A stretch of DNA of 64,000 bases, taken from contig NZ_FNAN01000016.1 in assembly GCF_900101885.1 (NCBI RefSeq), positions 62,001 through 126,000 on the forward strand, read 5' to 3'. A program made the translations under genes and the position numbers. The notes beneath the pieces are model-generated. The model was not told where the DNA came from. It made no database searches and worked only from the letters and a program-made list of their open reading frames with translations. The DNA is from Dyadobacter soli. Lineage in GTDB: Bacteria; Bacteroidota; Bacteroidia; Cytophagales; Spirosomataceae. Below are positions 42,160-50,969 of the stretch, in pieces (positions within the stretch are counted from its first letter, which is position 1; every line of letters starts with the position of its first letter).

Positions 42160-43017
42160 TTATTTCCCTGCCTGATAAATAGCATATAAAAGTGCTTTGC
42201 TGATACGCTGGCTGGCTTTTGTGCCCAGATGGCCCTGTCCGTCGGAATCTATGCCATTCACGCCCGACGGGTCGGCGGCACTGGCCCGGTTGTCCTGGCA
42301 AATGCGCGGAACATTGGCATGCTGACAAGCTCCATCGTTGGTTTCGATCGCTTGCAGATCAAATATCACGTCTTCCTCCTTGAATGTATCTTTCATCCAC
42401 CGGCCCACATTTGCTTTGGCCGTATTCCCTTCTTCCGCACTGGTGGAGTAAACCAGCGGGGGCGTGATGTGGACGAATCTCAGGCCGGGAATCTGCTGGC
42501 GTAGTTCAGACACAAAAGTATTGTACGCCATTTTTACCGAATCACGGTTAACGTCGAGGATGTCGGCGTACCCGAATTTAAAAACGGCGATTTTCAGGCT
42601 GGCTTTGCTGCGTAGCGCGGCTTCTTTGAACACCCGTATTTTTTCGTAGGGGTTGCCGTTGGGGATACCGCCCACATCGACGAAAATACCGCCACGTAGT
42701 CCCTGGACCACGTCGTTCGGCCCGAAATACTCGAACGCAATGCCGTTCGCTTTGGCGCCTTCTTCCAGATCCTGACCGACCGACTGGTGCAGAAAAAGCG
42801 TGTTCCAACTTTTGATCCGCGCCTTTTCCGCGGCAGATAGCTTGTCCCAGGCATCGATACCGGCCAGGCCTACCACGCCGGGTTGGCCATTGCCGGGATT
42901 GGTAGTACCGGGAGTTGTTTCGCCCGGGTCGGATGGATCGGAGGGGTTGTTTGCATTCGGCTGCGGGTCTCCGGCCGAACAGCCTGCCAGCAGGAGCATT
43001 AACAGAAGCTTTTTCAT
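42160..43017 (-). CDS. Lipoprotein with SGNH/GDSL-like hydrolase domain
   Basis: This is a 285-residue surface or periplasmic lipoprotein. The signal MKKLLLMLLLAGC carries the lipidated Cys at residue 13. A long Pro/Asn/Gly/Thr-rich linker follows ('NNPSDPSDPGETTPGTTNPG'). The domain has 'NTLFLHQSVGQDLEEGAKANG', 'FKFGYADILDVNRDSVKMAYNTFVSELRQQIPGLRFVHITPPLVY', and a C-terminal 'DGQGHLGTKASQRISKAL'. This looks like an SGNH-type fold with Ser in H-Q-S-V-G and a late Asp/His, but the motifs are divergent and enzyme activity is uncertain. It is convergent with the DUF1684 gene and divergent from the LytTR regulator. Confidence 0.65.
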   Translation of the reverse strand: MKKLLLMLLLAGCSAGDPQPNANNPSDPSDPGETTPGTTNPGNGQPGVVGLAGIDAWDKLSAAEKARIKSWNTLFLHQSVGQDLEEGAKANGIAFEYFGPNDVVQGLRGGIFVDVGGIPNGNPYEKIRVFKEAALRSKASLKIAVFKFGYADILDVNRDSVKMAYNTFVSELRQQIPGLRFVHITPPLVYSTSAEEGNTAKANVGRWMKDTFKEEDVIFDLQAIETNDGACQHANVPRICQDNRASAADPSGVNGIDSDGQGHLGTKASQRISKALLYAIYQAGK

Positions 43018-43131
43018 AGCGCAAGATGATCTTTGATAAGTCTAAATTGCGCTGGGAAACAGGTTTTTACAATCCCGAATCGATTAATGACGGTTTAAAT
43101 CGATTAAATCCGATTTGCTTTGAGCGAGCGG

Positions 43132-43163
43132 TTGATTTGTTGCTGCAAAAGGATTTACATTTG
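43132..43163 (+). promoter_or_regulatory. Promoter of the LytTR-kinase operon
   Basis: TTG (43132-43134), 21 nt, then TACATTTG (43156-43163), an exact TAnnTTTG. The predicted start near 43170 leaves a very short leader of about 15 nt before the regulator's ATG. Confidence 0.6.
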
Positions 43164-43183
43164 AGTCAACTGACCGGCTCACC

Positions 43184-43912
43184 ATGCTGCACCACACGTT
43201 TTCCTGTATGATTGTCGATGACAACGAGATTGACCGGCTTACCGCGCTGGCGCATGCCCGGCAGTATCCGGAATTGAACGTGGTAGGCGTCTTCGAATCG
43301 GCTGAAGAAGCATTGGTCCGTCTGCAAGACGCCCCCGTTGACGTGCTGCTGCTCGATGTGGATATGCCCGGGCTGAACGGACTGGAACTGCGGGAGCAAT
43401 TGATGCACATTCCTGTTTGTGTATTCATTACAGCCTATCCCGACTATGCTGCGGATAGCTTCGCAGTCGATGCGTTCGATTACCTGGTCAAGCCTGTTCG
43501 GGCCGACCGGTTTGGTCACACGATGAGCCGTATCCAGCAATTTTTTGAGCTGAGGCGCAAAGCCAGGCTATTTGATCTGAGCCTGGGAGCCGACACGATA
43601 TTTATCAAGGACGGGCACCGGCAGATTAAAGTGAGCCTGCACGAGGTGATCTACCTGGAAGGGTTGAAGGATTATACCCGGATCGTGACGACGACCCAGC
43701 CGTACACGGTGTTGTCGTCCATTGGCAACCTGTTGTTGACGGCACCTTTTCAGTCGTTTTTGCGGATTCATCGCAGCTATGCCGTCCAGCGGCACTACAT
43801 CGACCGGATCGACACCCAGCAAATTCATGTCCGTCAGTTTGCGCTGCCGGTCGGGCGAAGTTATCGATCCGCATTGGATGCAGTCCGACCGGATGGACGG
43901 AACGAAAAATGA
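43184..43912 (+). CDS. LytTR-family response regulator
   Basis: This two-component DNA-binding regulator has 242 residues. The receiver domain starts 'TFSCMIVDDNEIDRL' and has phosphoacceptor D58 in 'DVLLLDVDMPGLNGLELREQL', followed by 'DYLVKPVRADRF'. The LytTR DNA-binding domain occupies about residues 140-236 ('DTIFIKDGHRQIKVSLHEVIYLEGLKDYTRIVTTTQPYTVLSSIGNLL', 'FLRIHRSYAVQRHYIDRID'). The ATG at 43184 is preferred over a later one because close relatives begin with H-T-F-S-C before the receiver. Its last codons overlap the kinase gene by 4 nt (ATGA), so the two are a cognate, translationally coupled pair. Confidence 0.95.
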   Translation: MLHHTFSCMIVDDNEIDRLTALAHARQYPELNVVGVFESAEEALVRLQDAPVDVLLLDVDMPGLNGLELREQLMHIPVCVFITAYPDYAADSFAVDAFDYLVKPVRADRFGHTMSRIQQFFELRRKARLFDLSLGADTIFIKDGHRQIKVSLHEVIYLEGLKDYTRIVTTTQPYTVLSSIGNLLLTAPFQSFLRIHRSYAVQRHYIDRIDTQQIHVRQFALPVGRSYRSALDAVRPDGRNEK

Positions 43913-45963
43913 AAGTGACGAAATCCTGCCAAAAAATGGGACGTATTTTACTATTTCTGCTGTTGTTCCCCGTACTGTCCAGTGCTCAAAAGCAAGGTCG
44001 CGCGCTGATCGATTCGCTTGTCGCCAGACTGCCCGCGGAAGGCAACGATACGGTGAAAGCCCGGTTGTACCGCGTAATTGCCGATGAGTCGTTTTTTAGC
44101 AATGTGGATCAGGCGATGCATTACAGCCGGCTGGGTTTGCGGCACACAACCGGGATGAACTGGCCGAGGGGTATCGGGGTGTTCAACGCGTATGTTGGCC
44201 GGGCCCACAGCGACAAAGGCGATTACGACTCCTGCCGGTATTATTTTTTAAAAGCCATCACAATTTACAAAAGCCTGAACGACACGTGGAACCTGGCAAG
44301 TACGACCAATAATCTGGGGGTTGCGGAACAGAACATCCGGTCGAACTACCCGGCGGCGATGCGCTATTATTTCGAAGGCCTGGCCTATGCCGAAGTCACG
44401 GGTGATAATTACCTGATCGGCCTTTGCCTGGACAATGTTTCGGAAATCTATCGCGTCCAGAAAAACTTCCCGAAAGCGCTCCAATTCGGGCAGCGTGCGC
44501 TCGCGCTCAGGCAACGTCAGAGTTCGCCCGACATCAATGCACGACGGGAGCTGGCCGCTGCACTGACCAGCATCGCCGCTATTTACACCGAAATGAAAAA
44601 CTGGCCCAAAGCCCGGCAACACGGATTTCAGGCGCTGGGCATTCATAAAGAGATAGATAACAAAGACGGTTTGGCAAAAACCTACGGGAATCTGTCCGTG
44701 GCAATGCAGCAGGACTTTGGCCAAAAAATCTCGTACGCGCTGAATGCCAAAAAAATATGGGACGAGATAAATCCGCGCCACCTGACTGCGGTGAGCAATG
44801 TGGCAAACCTCGGTATCGCTTACCTGGATTTAGTGCGTAGCGATACGCTGCAGCAGAGCCCGGTTTATCCCACCTCCCGGGCTGCCCGCCTGCAACTGGC
44901 TGAAAAATACCTGACCGAGGCGATACGGCTCAGCGCGGATAAAGGCGAAATCGGTGATCAGGCACATTTCCGGGGCAGCCTGGCTGAATTGCAGGCGCTG
45001 GCAGGAAACTTCAAAGGTGCTTACGAGAATTTCAGGTTGTACCAGGCCGTGCAGGATTCGCTGTACTCGCAGGAAGCCAAAAACAAGATTGCCGGACTGG
45101 AAGGGAAACGGGAAATCGAACTGCGGGACAAGCAACTTCAGATCAACCGATTGACCATCGACGGACAGCGACGACAACAACTTGCGCTGCTGGTCTGTGT
45201 GGGATTACTGCTGGTCATTGGAGGGTTACTCTATTGGCAGGGCCGCAGCCGCAAACGTACCAATACTACCTTGCTGCATCTGAATCAGGAACTTGACGAA
45301 GCCAACCAGGTAAAAGCGCGTTTTTTCGCGATCCTGAGTCACGATCTGCGGAGCCCCATCGCCAATCTCATCAACTTCCTGCACCTGCAACAGACCAGCC
45401 CCGATCTGCTCACCTCCGACCAGGTAAGTTTCCATCAGCAGAAAATCACCGACGCAGCCGAGGGCTTGCTCGATACCATGGAGTTGATGCTTCTATGGAG
45501 CAAGAGCCAGATGCAGCAATTCCGGCCAACGGCCAAAGTCATCCGGGTTGAAAAGCTGTTTGAATACATGAAACGGTTTTTTGCCGAGGCGACGCACGTG
45601 CAGTTCAGCTTCGAAATGCAGGATGACTTACAGGTTGTCAGCGACGAAGATTATTTGCGCACCATCCTGCAAAATCTCACCAGTAACGCCGTGAAAGCGC
45701 TACAAAACCAGCCCGACGCCCGGATCGCGTGGGAGGCCAGGCGGGAGGGAGATGAGGTAGTGTTGATTATCCGGGATAATGGCCCCGGCTTGTCTGAAAA
45801 TCAGTTGCAGGTCCTGCATAACAGCGACGCGGTCGTGAGCGGCAAAACCGGATTCGGCTTGCATATGGTCCGTGACCTGGCCCGGTCGATAGCGTGTCGG
45901 ATAGCTGTCGATTCCGGTGCAGATTTTGGCACGGAATTTCGACTGACGATCGGGAAAGCGTAA
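43909..45963 (+). CDS. TPR-containing sensor histidine kinase
   Basis: This is a 684-residue membrane kinase partnering the LytTR regulator. The signal or anchor 'GRILLFLLLFPVLSSAQ' is followed by a periplasmic TPR array (about residues 40-390: 'AMHYSRLGLRHTTGMNWPRGIGVFNAYVG', 'NLGVAEQNIRSNYPAAMRYYFEGLAYAE', 'SIAAIYTEMKNWPKARQHGFQALGIHKE'). A membrane span lies at about 424-444 ('LALLVCVGLLLVIGGLLYWQG'). The HisKA domain has H478 in 'FFAILSHDLRSPIANLINFLH', and the HATPase has 'VVLIIRDNGPGL' and 'GKTGFGLHMVRDLA'. The usual sensory input of such TPR kinases is unknown. LytTR partners more often go with HisKA_3 or LytS kinases, so the HisKA pairing is mildly unusual. Confidence 0.93.
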   Translation: MKVTKSCQKMGRILLFLLLFPVLSSAQKQGRALIDSLVARLPAEGNDTVKARLYRVIADESFFSNVDQAMHYSRLGLRHTTGMNWPRGIGVFNAYVGRAHSDKGDYDSCRYYFLKAITIYKSLNDTWNLASTTNNLGVAEQNIRSNYPAAMRYYFEGLAYAEVTGDNYLIGLCLDNVSEIYRVQKNFPKALQFGQRALALRQRQSSPDINARRELAAALTSIAAIYTEMKNWPKARQHGFQALGIHKEIDNKDGLAKTYGNLSVAMQQDFGQKISYALNAKKIWDEINPRHLTAVSNVANLGIAYLDLVRSDTLQQSPVYPTSRAARLQLAEKYLTEAIRLSADKGEIGDQAHFRGSLAELQALAGNFKGAYENFRLYQAVQDSLYSQEAKNKIAGLEGKREIELRDKQLQINRLTIDGQRRQQLALLVCVGLLLVIGGLLYWQGRSRKRTNTTLLHLNQELDEANQVKARFFAILSHDLRSPIANLINFLHLQQTSPDLLTSDQVSFHQQKITDAAEGLLDTMELMLLWSKSQMQQFRPTAKVIRVEKLFEYMKRFFAEATHVQFSFEMQDDLQVVSDEDYLRTILQNLTSNAVKALQNQPDARIAWEARREGDEVVLIIRDNGPGLSENQLQVLHNSDAVVSGKTGFGLHMVRDLARSIACRIAVDSGADFGTEFRLTIGKA

Positions 45964-46024
45964 TGCATCGCATGGTTATGTCGAAAAACTGGCCCAAATC
46001 CTTTTTTCTTCGATTTTTATAACC

Positions 46025-46049
46025 TTACTTTGTCTATCAAATTAATAGA
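46025..46049 (+). promoter_or_regulatory. -7-like TTACTTTG with overlapping palindrome TCTAT-N7-ATAGA
   Basis: TTACTTTG at 46025-46032 matches TAnnTTTG at 7 of 8 positions. It abuts TCTATCAA-A-TTAATAGA (46033-46049), which has 7 of 8 inverted matches. The palindrome covers the expected transcription start, as a repressor site would. It is the cleanest member of the CTAY-N7-RTAG set and heads the transcript with the second Cys-ending leader ORF. Confidence 0.6.
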
Positions 46050-46102
46050 ATAACCGTCAGCCACCGACAGGTTTATTTTCCAGGCATCTTAACGTATCTA
46101 TC

Positions 46103-46189
46103 ATGAATGCACATTCAGTACGGATAACTATTGCTTCTTCCACGGTGGTACCCTGCCGCTTCTTCGCGAGCACCCATTGGTGTTGCTGA
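46103..46189 (+). CDS. Leader peptide ORF ending Trp-Cys-Cys (28 residues)
   Basis: A short ORF starts at ATG 46103 (M-N-A-H-S-V-R-I) and ends S-T-H-W-C-C with stop TGA at 46187. The last codons, TGT TGC then stop, match the end of the leader at 31460-31549, and another Cys codon lies at residue 18. It begins about 65 nt after the predicted transcription start and ends 138 nt before SusC pair 5. Between the stop and SusC a GCTTC-N14-GAAGC hairpin (about 46200-46223) is visible, without a T-run. A role as a cysteine-sensing attenuator is inference from the codon pattern and from the downstream sulfatase gene. Confidence 0.5.
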   Translation: MNAHSVRITIASSTVVPCRFFASTHWCC

Positions 46190-46327
46190 CCACGCATTAG
46201 CTTCATTCCCCAACTCCGGAAGCAATTCCGACGACTGCCTGCAAGCGCTAAGGCCGGTTCTGCATTGACTCGCCCGCACGGCGTTTATTCATAAGCGTTA
46301 CCCAATTCACTCACCTAATTCCATTAC

Positions 46328-49300
46328 ATGAAACGAGTTTTATTGTTCACAATGCTGATGCTGGCTGCCCGGCTGGCATCCGCGCAGGAAACCGTGAAAG
46401 GTTTTGTAAAAGACAACACCGGCCAGTCGCTGCCGGGGGCTACGGTCGTTCAGAAAGGCACTTCCAAATATGCCGTGACCGACCCCGACGGCAACTTCGA
46501 GATTCCCGCAGGCAAAGAATTTCCATTTACATTACAAATTAATCTCACAGGATACGAGCAGCAGGACGTCGAGGTGTATGAACTGTCCTCGGCTCCCATC
46601 GACGTAGTGCTCAAAACAGCCAACGTACTCGACCAGGTGGTGGTAATCGGCTACGGAACGCAGAAAAAGGGCGATTTAACCGGCTCCGTATCATCCATTT
46701 CCACCGGCGATCTCAAAGGCGTGCCTATCAGCTCGCTCGACCGTGTATTGCAGGGACGTGCGGCGGGTGTGCAGGTAACACAGTCGTCGGGGCAGCCGGG
46801 GAGCTCGGTCAGCATCAAGATCCGGGGTGGCAACTCGATCAACGGCGCCAACGAGCCGCTCTACGTGATCGACGGTTTTCCGGTTTATAACAACAACAGC
46901 TACGCCGATGCGGGCGTAACCAACGGCCCGACTATCAATGCATTATCCACACTAAACCCGAGCGATATCGAATCGATAGACATCCTGAAAGATGCTTCCG
47001 CCACCGCCATTTACGGTTCCCGGGGTGCGAACGGGGTAGTGATTATTACGACCAAAAAGGGCAAGCAAGGCAAAAATGTGATCACCTACGACGGCTATTA
47101 TGGTGTCCAGAAAGTGCTGAAAACGCTTCCTTTAATGAATGCGCAGCAATGGGCATTGCTCAAAAACGACGCAATGGCCGACTCGAAAAAGTCGCCGGCG
47201 TTTAGTCAGGCGGAAATCGACAGCCTGGGGAGGCCGGGCGTCGGTACCGACTGGCAGGATGAGGCATTCCGCCAGGCCTCGATCCAGAACCACAGCCTTT
47301 CGTTTTCGGGAGGCGATGATAAAACGAGGTTTGCATTGAGTGGTAACTATTTCAAACAGAACGGGATATTGCATAACACGGACTTCGAACGCTATTCTTT
47401 CCGGATCAATATCGACCGCGATATGAGCAAGCGTTTCAAGCTGGGATTCAACTTTACGGGCAGCAAATCGTCGGCCCAGGTAGCGCCCGAAAACGTGGTG
47501 CCTAACCTGCTGCAAATGCCGCCTACCATGCCGGTGTACGACCCGACTTCTGCTAATGGATTCACACTCAGAAGTATTTACGACAGCCCGCTGGCCAACC
47601 CGATCGCAACGTTGTTCCTGCAAGTGAACGAAACGCACATTTTCCGCGGCTTCGGCAATGCGTATGGCGAGTACCAGATCGCCGACGGCCTCAAAGCCAA
47701 GGTGTCGCTCGGTACCGACATCCTGCTCAACAAGCAGAACCGCTACCTGCCTGCCACCTTGCAGGAAGGCAGCGGGCTCAATGGCCAGGGTATTGTGGGT
47801 AACAAAAACACCATCGGCTGGCTGAACGAGAATACATTGAGCTACAACAAGATATTCAGCGAAGACCACGCCCTCGACGCCGTGGTTGGGATCACCCAGC
47901 AGGCTTCGACTACCGAAAACACGGTTGCCCGTGCGGCCACTTTTGTCACCGACGATTTTAGCTATCACAACCTCGGCGGAGGTACCACTTTCCAGAATGC
48001 TTCTTCCAATTATTTCAAATGGACGCTGCTTTCGTACCTGGGCCGCATTAATTATACTTTCCGCAACAAATACAACCTCACGCTCACCGCCCGTGCGGAC
48101 GGCTCTTCCAGGCTGGGTAAGGATAAAAAATGGGGCTTCTTTCCGTCGGCGGCGTTCTCGTGGAACCTGGGCAGGGAGGAGTTTATCCGTAATGTGCAGG
48201 AAATCAGCAATCTCAAATTCCGCGTCAGCGGCGGCGTGACGGGCAACCAGGAGATCGCGCCCTACACCTCGCTTGCGCAGGAGGCCTATTTCAGCTATTT
48301 GTTCGGCCGCAAACTCGTGGCGGGCTATGCGCCCAACGGCATTGCCAACCCGAACCTGGGCTGGGAGCAAACCGCACAATATGACGCCGGTATCGACCTC
48401 GGTTTGTTCAAAAACCGCGTAAATGTGACGTTTGACGCCTACTATAAGAAGACGACTGACCTGCTGCTGGATGTGCCTCTGCCTTACACGAGCGGTTATC
48501 CCAATGCGTTCCAGAACTACGGAAGCGTGGAAAACAAGGGTATCGAGCTGGCTATCAATACGGTGAATACCGAAGGCGCATTCGGCTGGACAACGGATTT
48601 TGTATTTTCTACCAACCGCAACAAGGTGCTGAGCCTCGGGCCTGGTGTGAGCTCGGTGATTTCGGGCGTGTCCATTGCCCAGGTAGGTTATCCGCTGGGT
48701 TCGTTTTTGGTATTGAAAACCGATGGCATCTTCCAGACGGGGGACGATATCGCCAACCTGCCTAAATTCAATGCGAACGACAAGGCCGGCAGCCAGCGGT
48801 ATGTGGATGTGAGCGGTGCGGATGGCAAGCCCGACGGCACCATTACGCAGGCTTACGACCGGGTGATCGTCGGTAATGCGCAGCCGAAGTTTATTTTTGG
48901 TTTAACCAATAATTTCTCCTACAAAAACTTCGACCTGAATGTGCTGCTGCAAGGGCAGTCGGGCAACAAGGTGTACAATGCCAACCAGGCCAACCTCGAA
49001 TTGGGTACCGGCTACATCAATGCTTCTACAACGATGCTCGATCGCTGGACGCCGACTAACCCGAGCAACGAAATCCACCGCGCCATCGAAAATCCGGCGG
49101 TGACGGTATCCGACCGGTTTATCGAAAATGGTTCTTACCTGCGCCTGAAAAACCTGAGCCTCGGCTATTCGTTGCCCGCAGCCGTTACGAGTAAGCTGGG
49201 TATCAGCCAGCTGCGGCTTCACGTAACTGCCCAAAACTGGGTTACCTGGACCAAATACACCGGCTATGATCCCGAAGTGAGCCGCAACGAACAGGCGACC

Positions 49301-49375
49301 CTCACGCAGGGCGTCGACAATGGCGTGTACCCGGCCAGCAAGACGTTTTTGGGCGGTTTGACACTCACTTTCTGA
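46328..49375 (+). CDS. SusC/RagA TonB-linked outer-membrane transporter (pair 5, no STN)
   Basis: This outer-membrane importer has 1015 residues. The signal ('LLFTMLMLAARLASAQ') leads directly into the carboxypeptidase-like domain ('GFVKDNTGQSLPGATVVQKGTSKYAVTDPDGNFEI'), with no STN domain. The TonB-box region is 'LDQVVVIGYGTQKKGDLTGSVSSI', then a plug ('YVIDGFPVYNNNSYADAG', 'IDILKDASATAIYGSRGANGVVI') and a barrel ending 'KTFLGGLTLTF'. The SusD and sulfatase genes follow at 22 and 39 nt, so the imported compound is likely a sulfate ester such as a sulfated glycan fragment. Control appears to come from the palindrome and Cys-ending leader upstream rather than from an ECF/FecR pair. Confidence 0.95.
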   Translation: MKRVLLFTMLMLAARLASAQETVKGFVKDNTGQSLPGATVVQKGTSKYAVTDPDGNFEIPAGKEFPFTLQINLTGYEQQDVEVYELSSAPIDVVLKTANVLDQVVVIGYGTQKKGDLTGSVSSISTGDLKGVPISSLDRVLQGRAAGVQVTQSSGQPGSSVSIKIRGGNSINGANEPLYVIDGFPVYNNNSYADAGVTNGPTINALSTLNPSDIESIDILKDASATAIYGSRGANGVVIITTKKGKQGKNVITYDGYYGVQKVLKTLPLMNAQQWALLKNDAMADSKKSPAFSQAEIDSLGRPGVGTDWQDEAFRQASIQNHSLSFSGGDDKTRFALSGNYFKQNGILHNTDFERYSFRINIDRDMSKRFKLGFNFTGSKSSAQVAPENVVPNLLQMPPTMPVYDPTSANGFTLRSIYDSPLANPIATLFLQVNETHIFRGFGNAYGEYQIADGLKAKVSLGTDILLNKQNRYLPATLQEGSGLNGQGIVGNKNTIGWLNENTLSYNKIFSEDHALDAVVGITQQASTTENTVARAATFVTDDFSYHNLGGGTTFQNASSNYFKWTLLSYLGRINYTFRNKYNLTLTARADGSSRLGKDKKWGFFPSAAFSWNLGREEFIRNVQEISNLKFRVSGGVTGNQEIAPYTSLAQEAYFSYLFGRKLVAGYAPNGIANPNLGWEQTAQYDAGIDLGLFKNRVNVTFDAYYKKTTDLLLDVPLPYTSGYPNAFQNYGSVENKGIELAINTVNTEGAFGWTTDFVFSTNRNKVLSLGPGVSSVISGVSIAQVGYPLGSFLVLKTDGIFQTGDDIANLPKFNANDKAGSQRYVDVSGADGKPDGTITQAYDRVIVGNAQPKFIFGLTNNFSYKNFDLNVLLQGQSGNKVYNANQANLELGTGYINASTTMLDRWTPTNPSNEIHRAIENPAVTVSDRFIENGSYLRLKNLSLGYSLPAAVTSKLGISQLRLHVTAQNWVTWTKYTGYDPEVSRNEQATLTQGVDNGVYPASKTFLGGLTLTF

Positions 49376-49397
49376 TCAGTTAACGGAAAACATCACG

Positions 49398-50930
49398 ATG
49401 AAAAAATTGCATTATATTTTACAAAAAAGCCTGCTCACCCTAGCATTGACCGCATTGCTCGTCGGCTGCGTGGATTTGGACGAATCCCCGAAATCGTTCG
49501 TCTCCTCCGACCAGTTTTTCAAAACCCAGGCCGATGCCCTCGCCGGCGTGAGCGCGATCTATTTCCGCCTCAACGCATCCGGCCAGACGCCCTACCACGT
49601 CCTGTTTTCGACCGGTATGGACATGATGAGCGACGACGTGCAGCCGGGGCCGGGCGCTACCAATGCGGATGTGCGCTCGCAGTCGGTGCTCTCGCACTCG
49701 TCCACCGGCCAGCGCGTGCGCGAGATCTGGCAGCAGCATTACGACGCCGTGAACCGTGCCAATATCGCCATTGATAAAATCCCCCAAATACCAATGGATG
49801 AAACTTTGCGCGGCCGGCTTGTGCTGGAAGCGAAGTTCCTGCGTGCATTGTTTTATTTCAACCTCGTGCGCTTGTATGGCGATGTCCCGCTGATCCTGCA
49901 CGAGACTACCTCGCTCAGTCCTGCGGACCTGTACGTGGAGCGCGCGCCCGCGGATCAGGTATACGCGCAGATTATCCAGGATCTGAAAGACGCCGAGGCA
50001 TTGCCCAACGAGCCGTTCGCCAAATCGGGCACGAAATATACCGCGGGCGATGCAGGCCGGGCCTCGGGCGGCGCGGCGCGGTCGCTGCTGGCGAAGGTGT
50101 ACCTGACGCGCTACGACTTTACCAACGCAATCCAGAAATCGAAAGAAGTGATCGACGGGCCGTTTGGCTACGCCTTGTTCGCCGACTACGCGCATGCGTT
50201 CCTGCCTGCATACAAAAATGGTATCGAGCATATTTTCTCGGCCCAGTTCGAATCCAATGCCGATTCCCACGGTAACAACCAGGCCATGCGAGAGGCGCCG
50301 ACGGGCATTCCGGGCCTGAACGGCAACTTCGCCGAGCAGCCGCTTCCGGGTATTTACGAATTGTATTCACCGAAAGACAAGCGCCGGGATGTTTCGTTCA
50401 TTACCTCTATTGTGAGCCCGGCAAACGGGCAAACTTACCAGCTCACCGTGAAGGACCCGGCCACGGGCGGTACGAAACCCAACCCGCATTTCAACAAATG
50501 GTGGGACCCCGCGCAGGCCGGTAACCTGTCGCAATCGGCTGCCAACGTGTCGATATTGCGCTTTTCGGACGTGCTGCTGATCCACGCCGAAGCGGAAAAC
50601 GAGCAGAATGGCCCCACTGCGGCGGCCTATGCTTCCTACAATACCGTACGCAACCGCGCAGGACTGCCCGATCTCGCCAAAGGCCTCACGCAAGCGCAGT
50701 TCCGCGACTCGCTGCGGGTAGACCGCCGCCTGGAATTTGTTTTCGAATACTCCCGCTGGTTCGACCTCATTCGCTACAAGCCGCTCACGGGCCCGGACGC
50801 TTACCTGATCAAATCTCTGCACGCCGCCGGAAAAACCAACGCCCAGCCCAAGCATTACCTGTACCCGATCCCGCAGCAGGAGATTGATAACAACCCGAAG
50901 CTGCAAGGGCATCAGAACCCGGGGTGGTAG
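49398..50930 (+). CDS. SusD/RagB family lipoprotein (pair 5)
   Basis: This is a surface substrate-binding lipoprotein of 510 residues. The signal 'KKLHYILQKSLLTLALTALLVGC' carries the lipidated Cys at about residue 24. RagB features are 'VDLDESPKSFVSSDQFFKTQADALAGVSAIYF', 'EAKFLRALFYFNLVRLYGDVPLILHETTSL' and 'RRLEFVFEYSRWFDLIRYK', ending 'NPKLQGHQNPGW'. It lies between SusC and the sulfatase in a tightly spaced operon and would capture the sulfated substrate at the cell surface. Specificity cannot be deduced from the sequence alone. Confidence 0.95.
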   Translation: MKKLHYILQKSLLTLALTALLVGCVDLDESPKSFVSSDQFFKTQADALAGVSAIYFRLNASGQTPYHVLFSTGMDMMSDDVQPGPGATNADVRSQSVLSHSSTGQRVREIWQQHYDAVNRANIAIDKIPQIPMDETLRGRLVLEAKFLRALFYFNLVRLYGDVPLILHETTSLSPADLYVERAPADQVYAQIIQDLKDAEALPNEPFAKSGTKYTAGDAGRASGGAARSLLAKVYLTRYDFTNAIQKSKEVIDGPFGYALFADYAHAFLPAYKNGIEHIFSAQFESNADSHGNNQAMREAPTGIPGLNGNFAEQPLPGIYELYSPKDKRRDVSFITSIVSPANGQTYQLTVKDPATGGTKPNPHFNKWWDPAQAGNLSQSAANVSILRFSDVLLIHAEAENEQNGPTAAAYASYNTVRNRAGLPDLAKGLTQAQFRDSLRVDRRLEFVFEYSRWFDLIRYKPLTGPDAYLIKSLHAAGKTNAQPKHYLYPIPQQEIDNNPKLQGHQNPGW

Positions 50931-50969
50931 TACAATAGGACGTTTTGAAACTCTAAATAACCAATTGCA

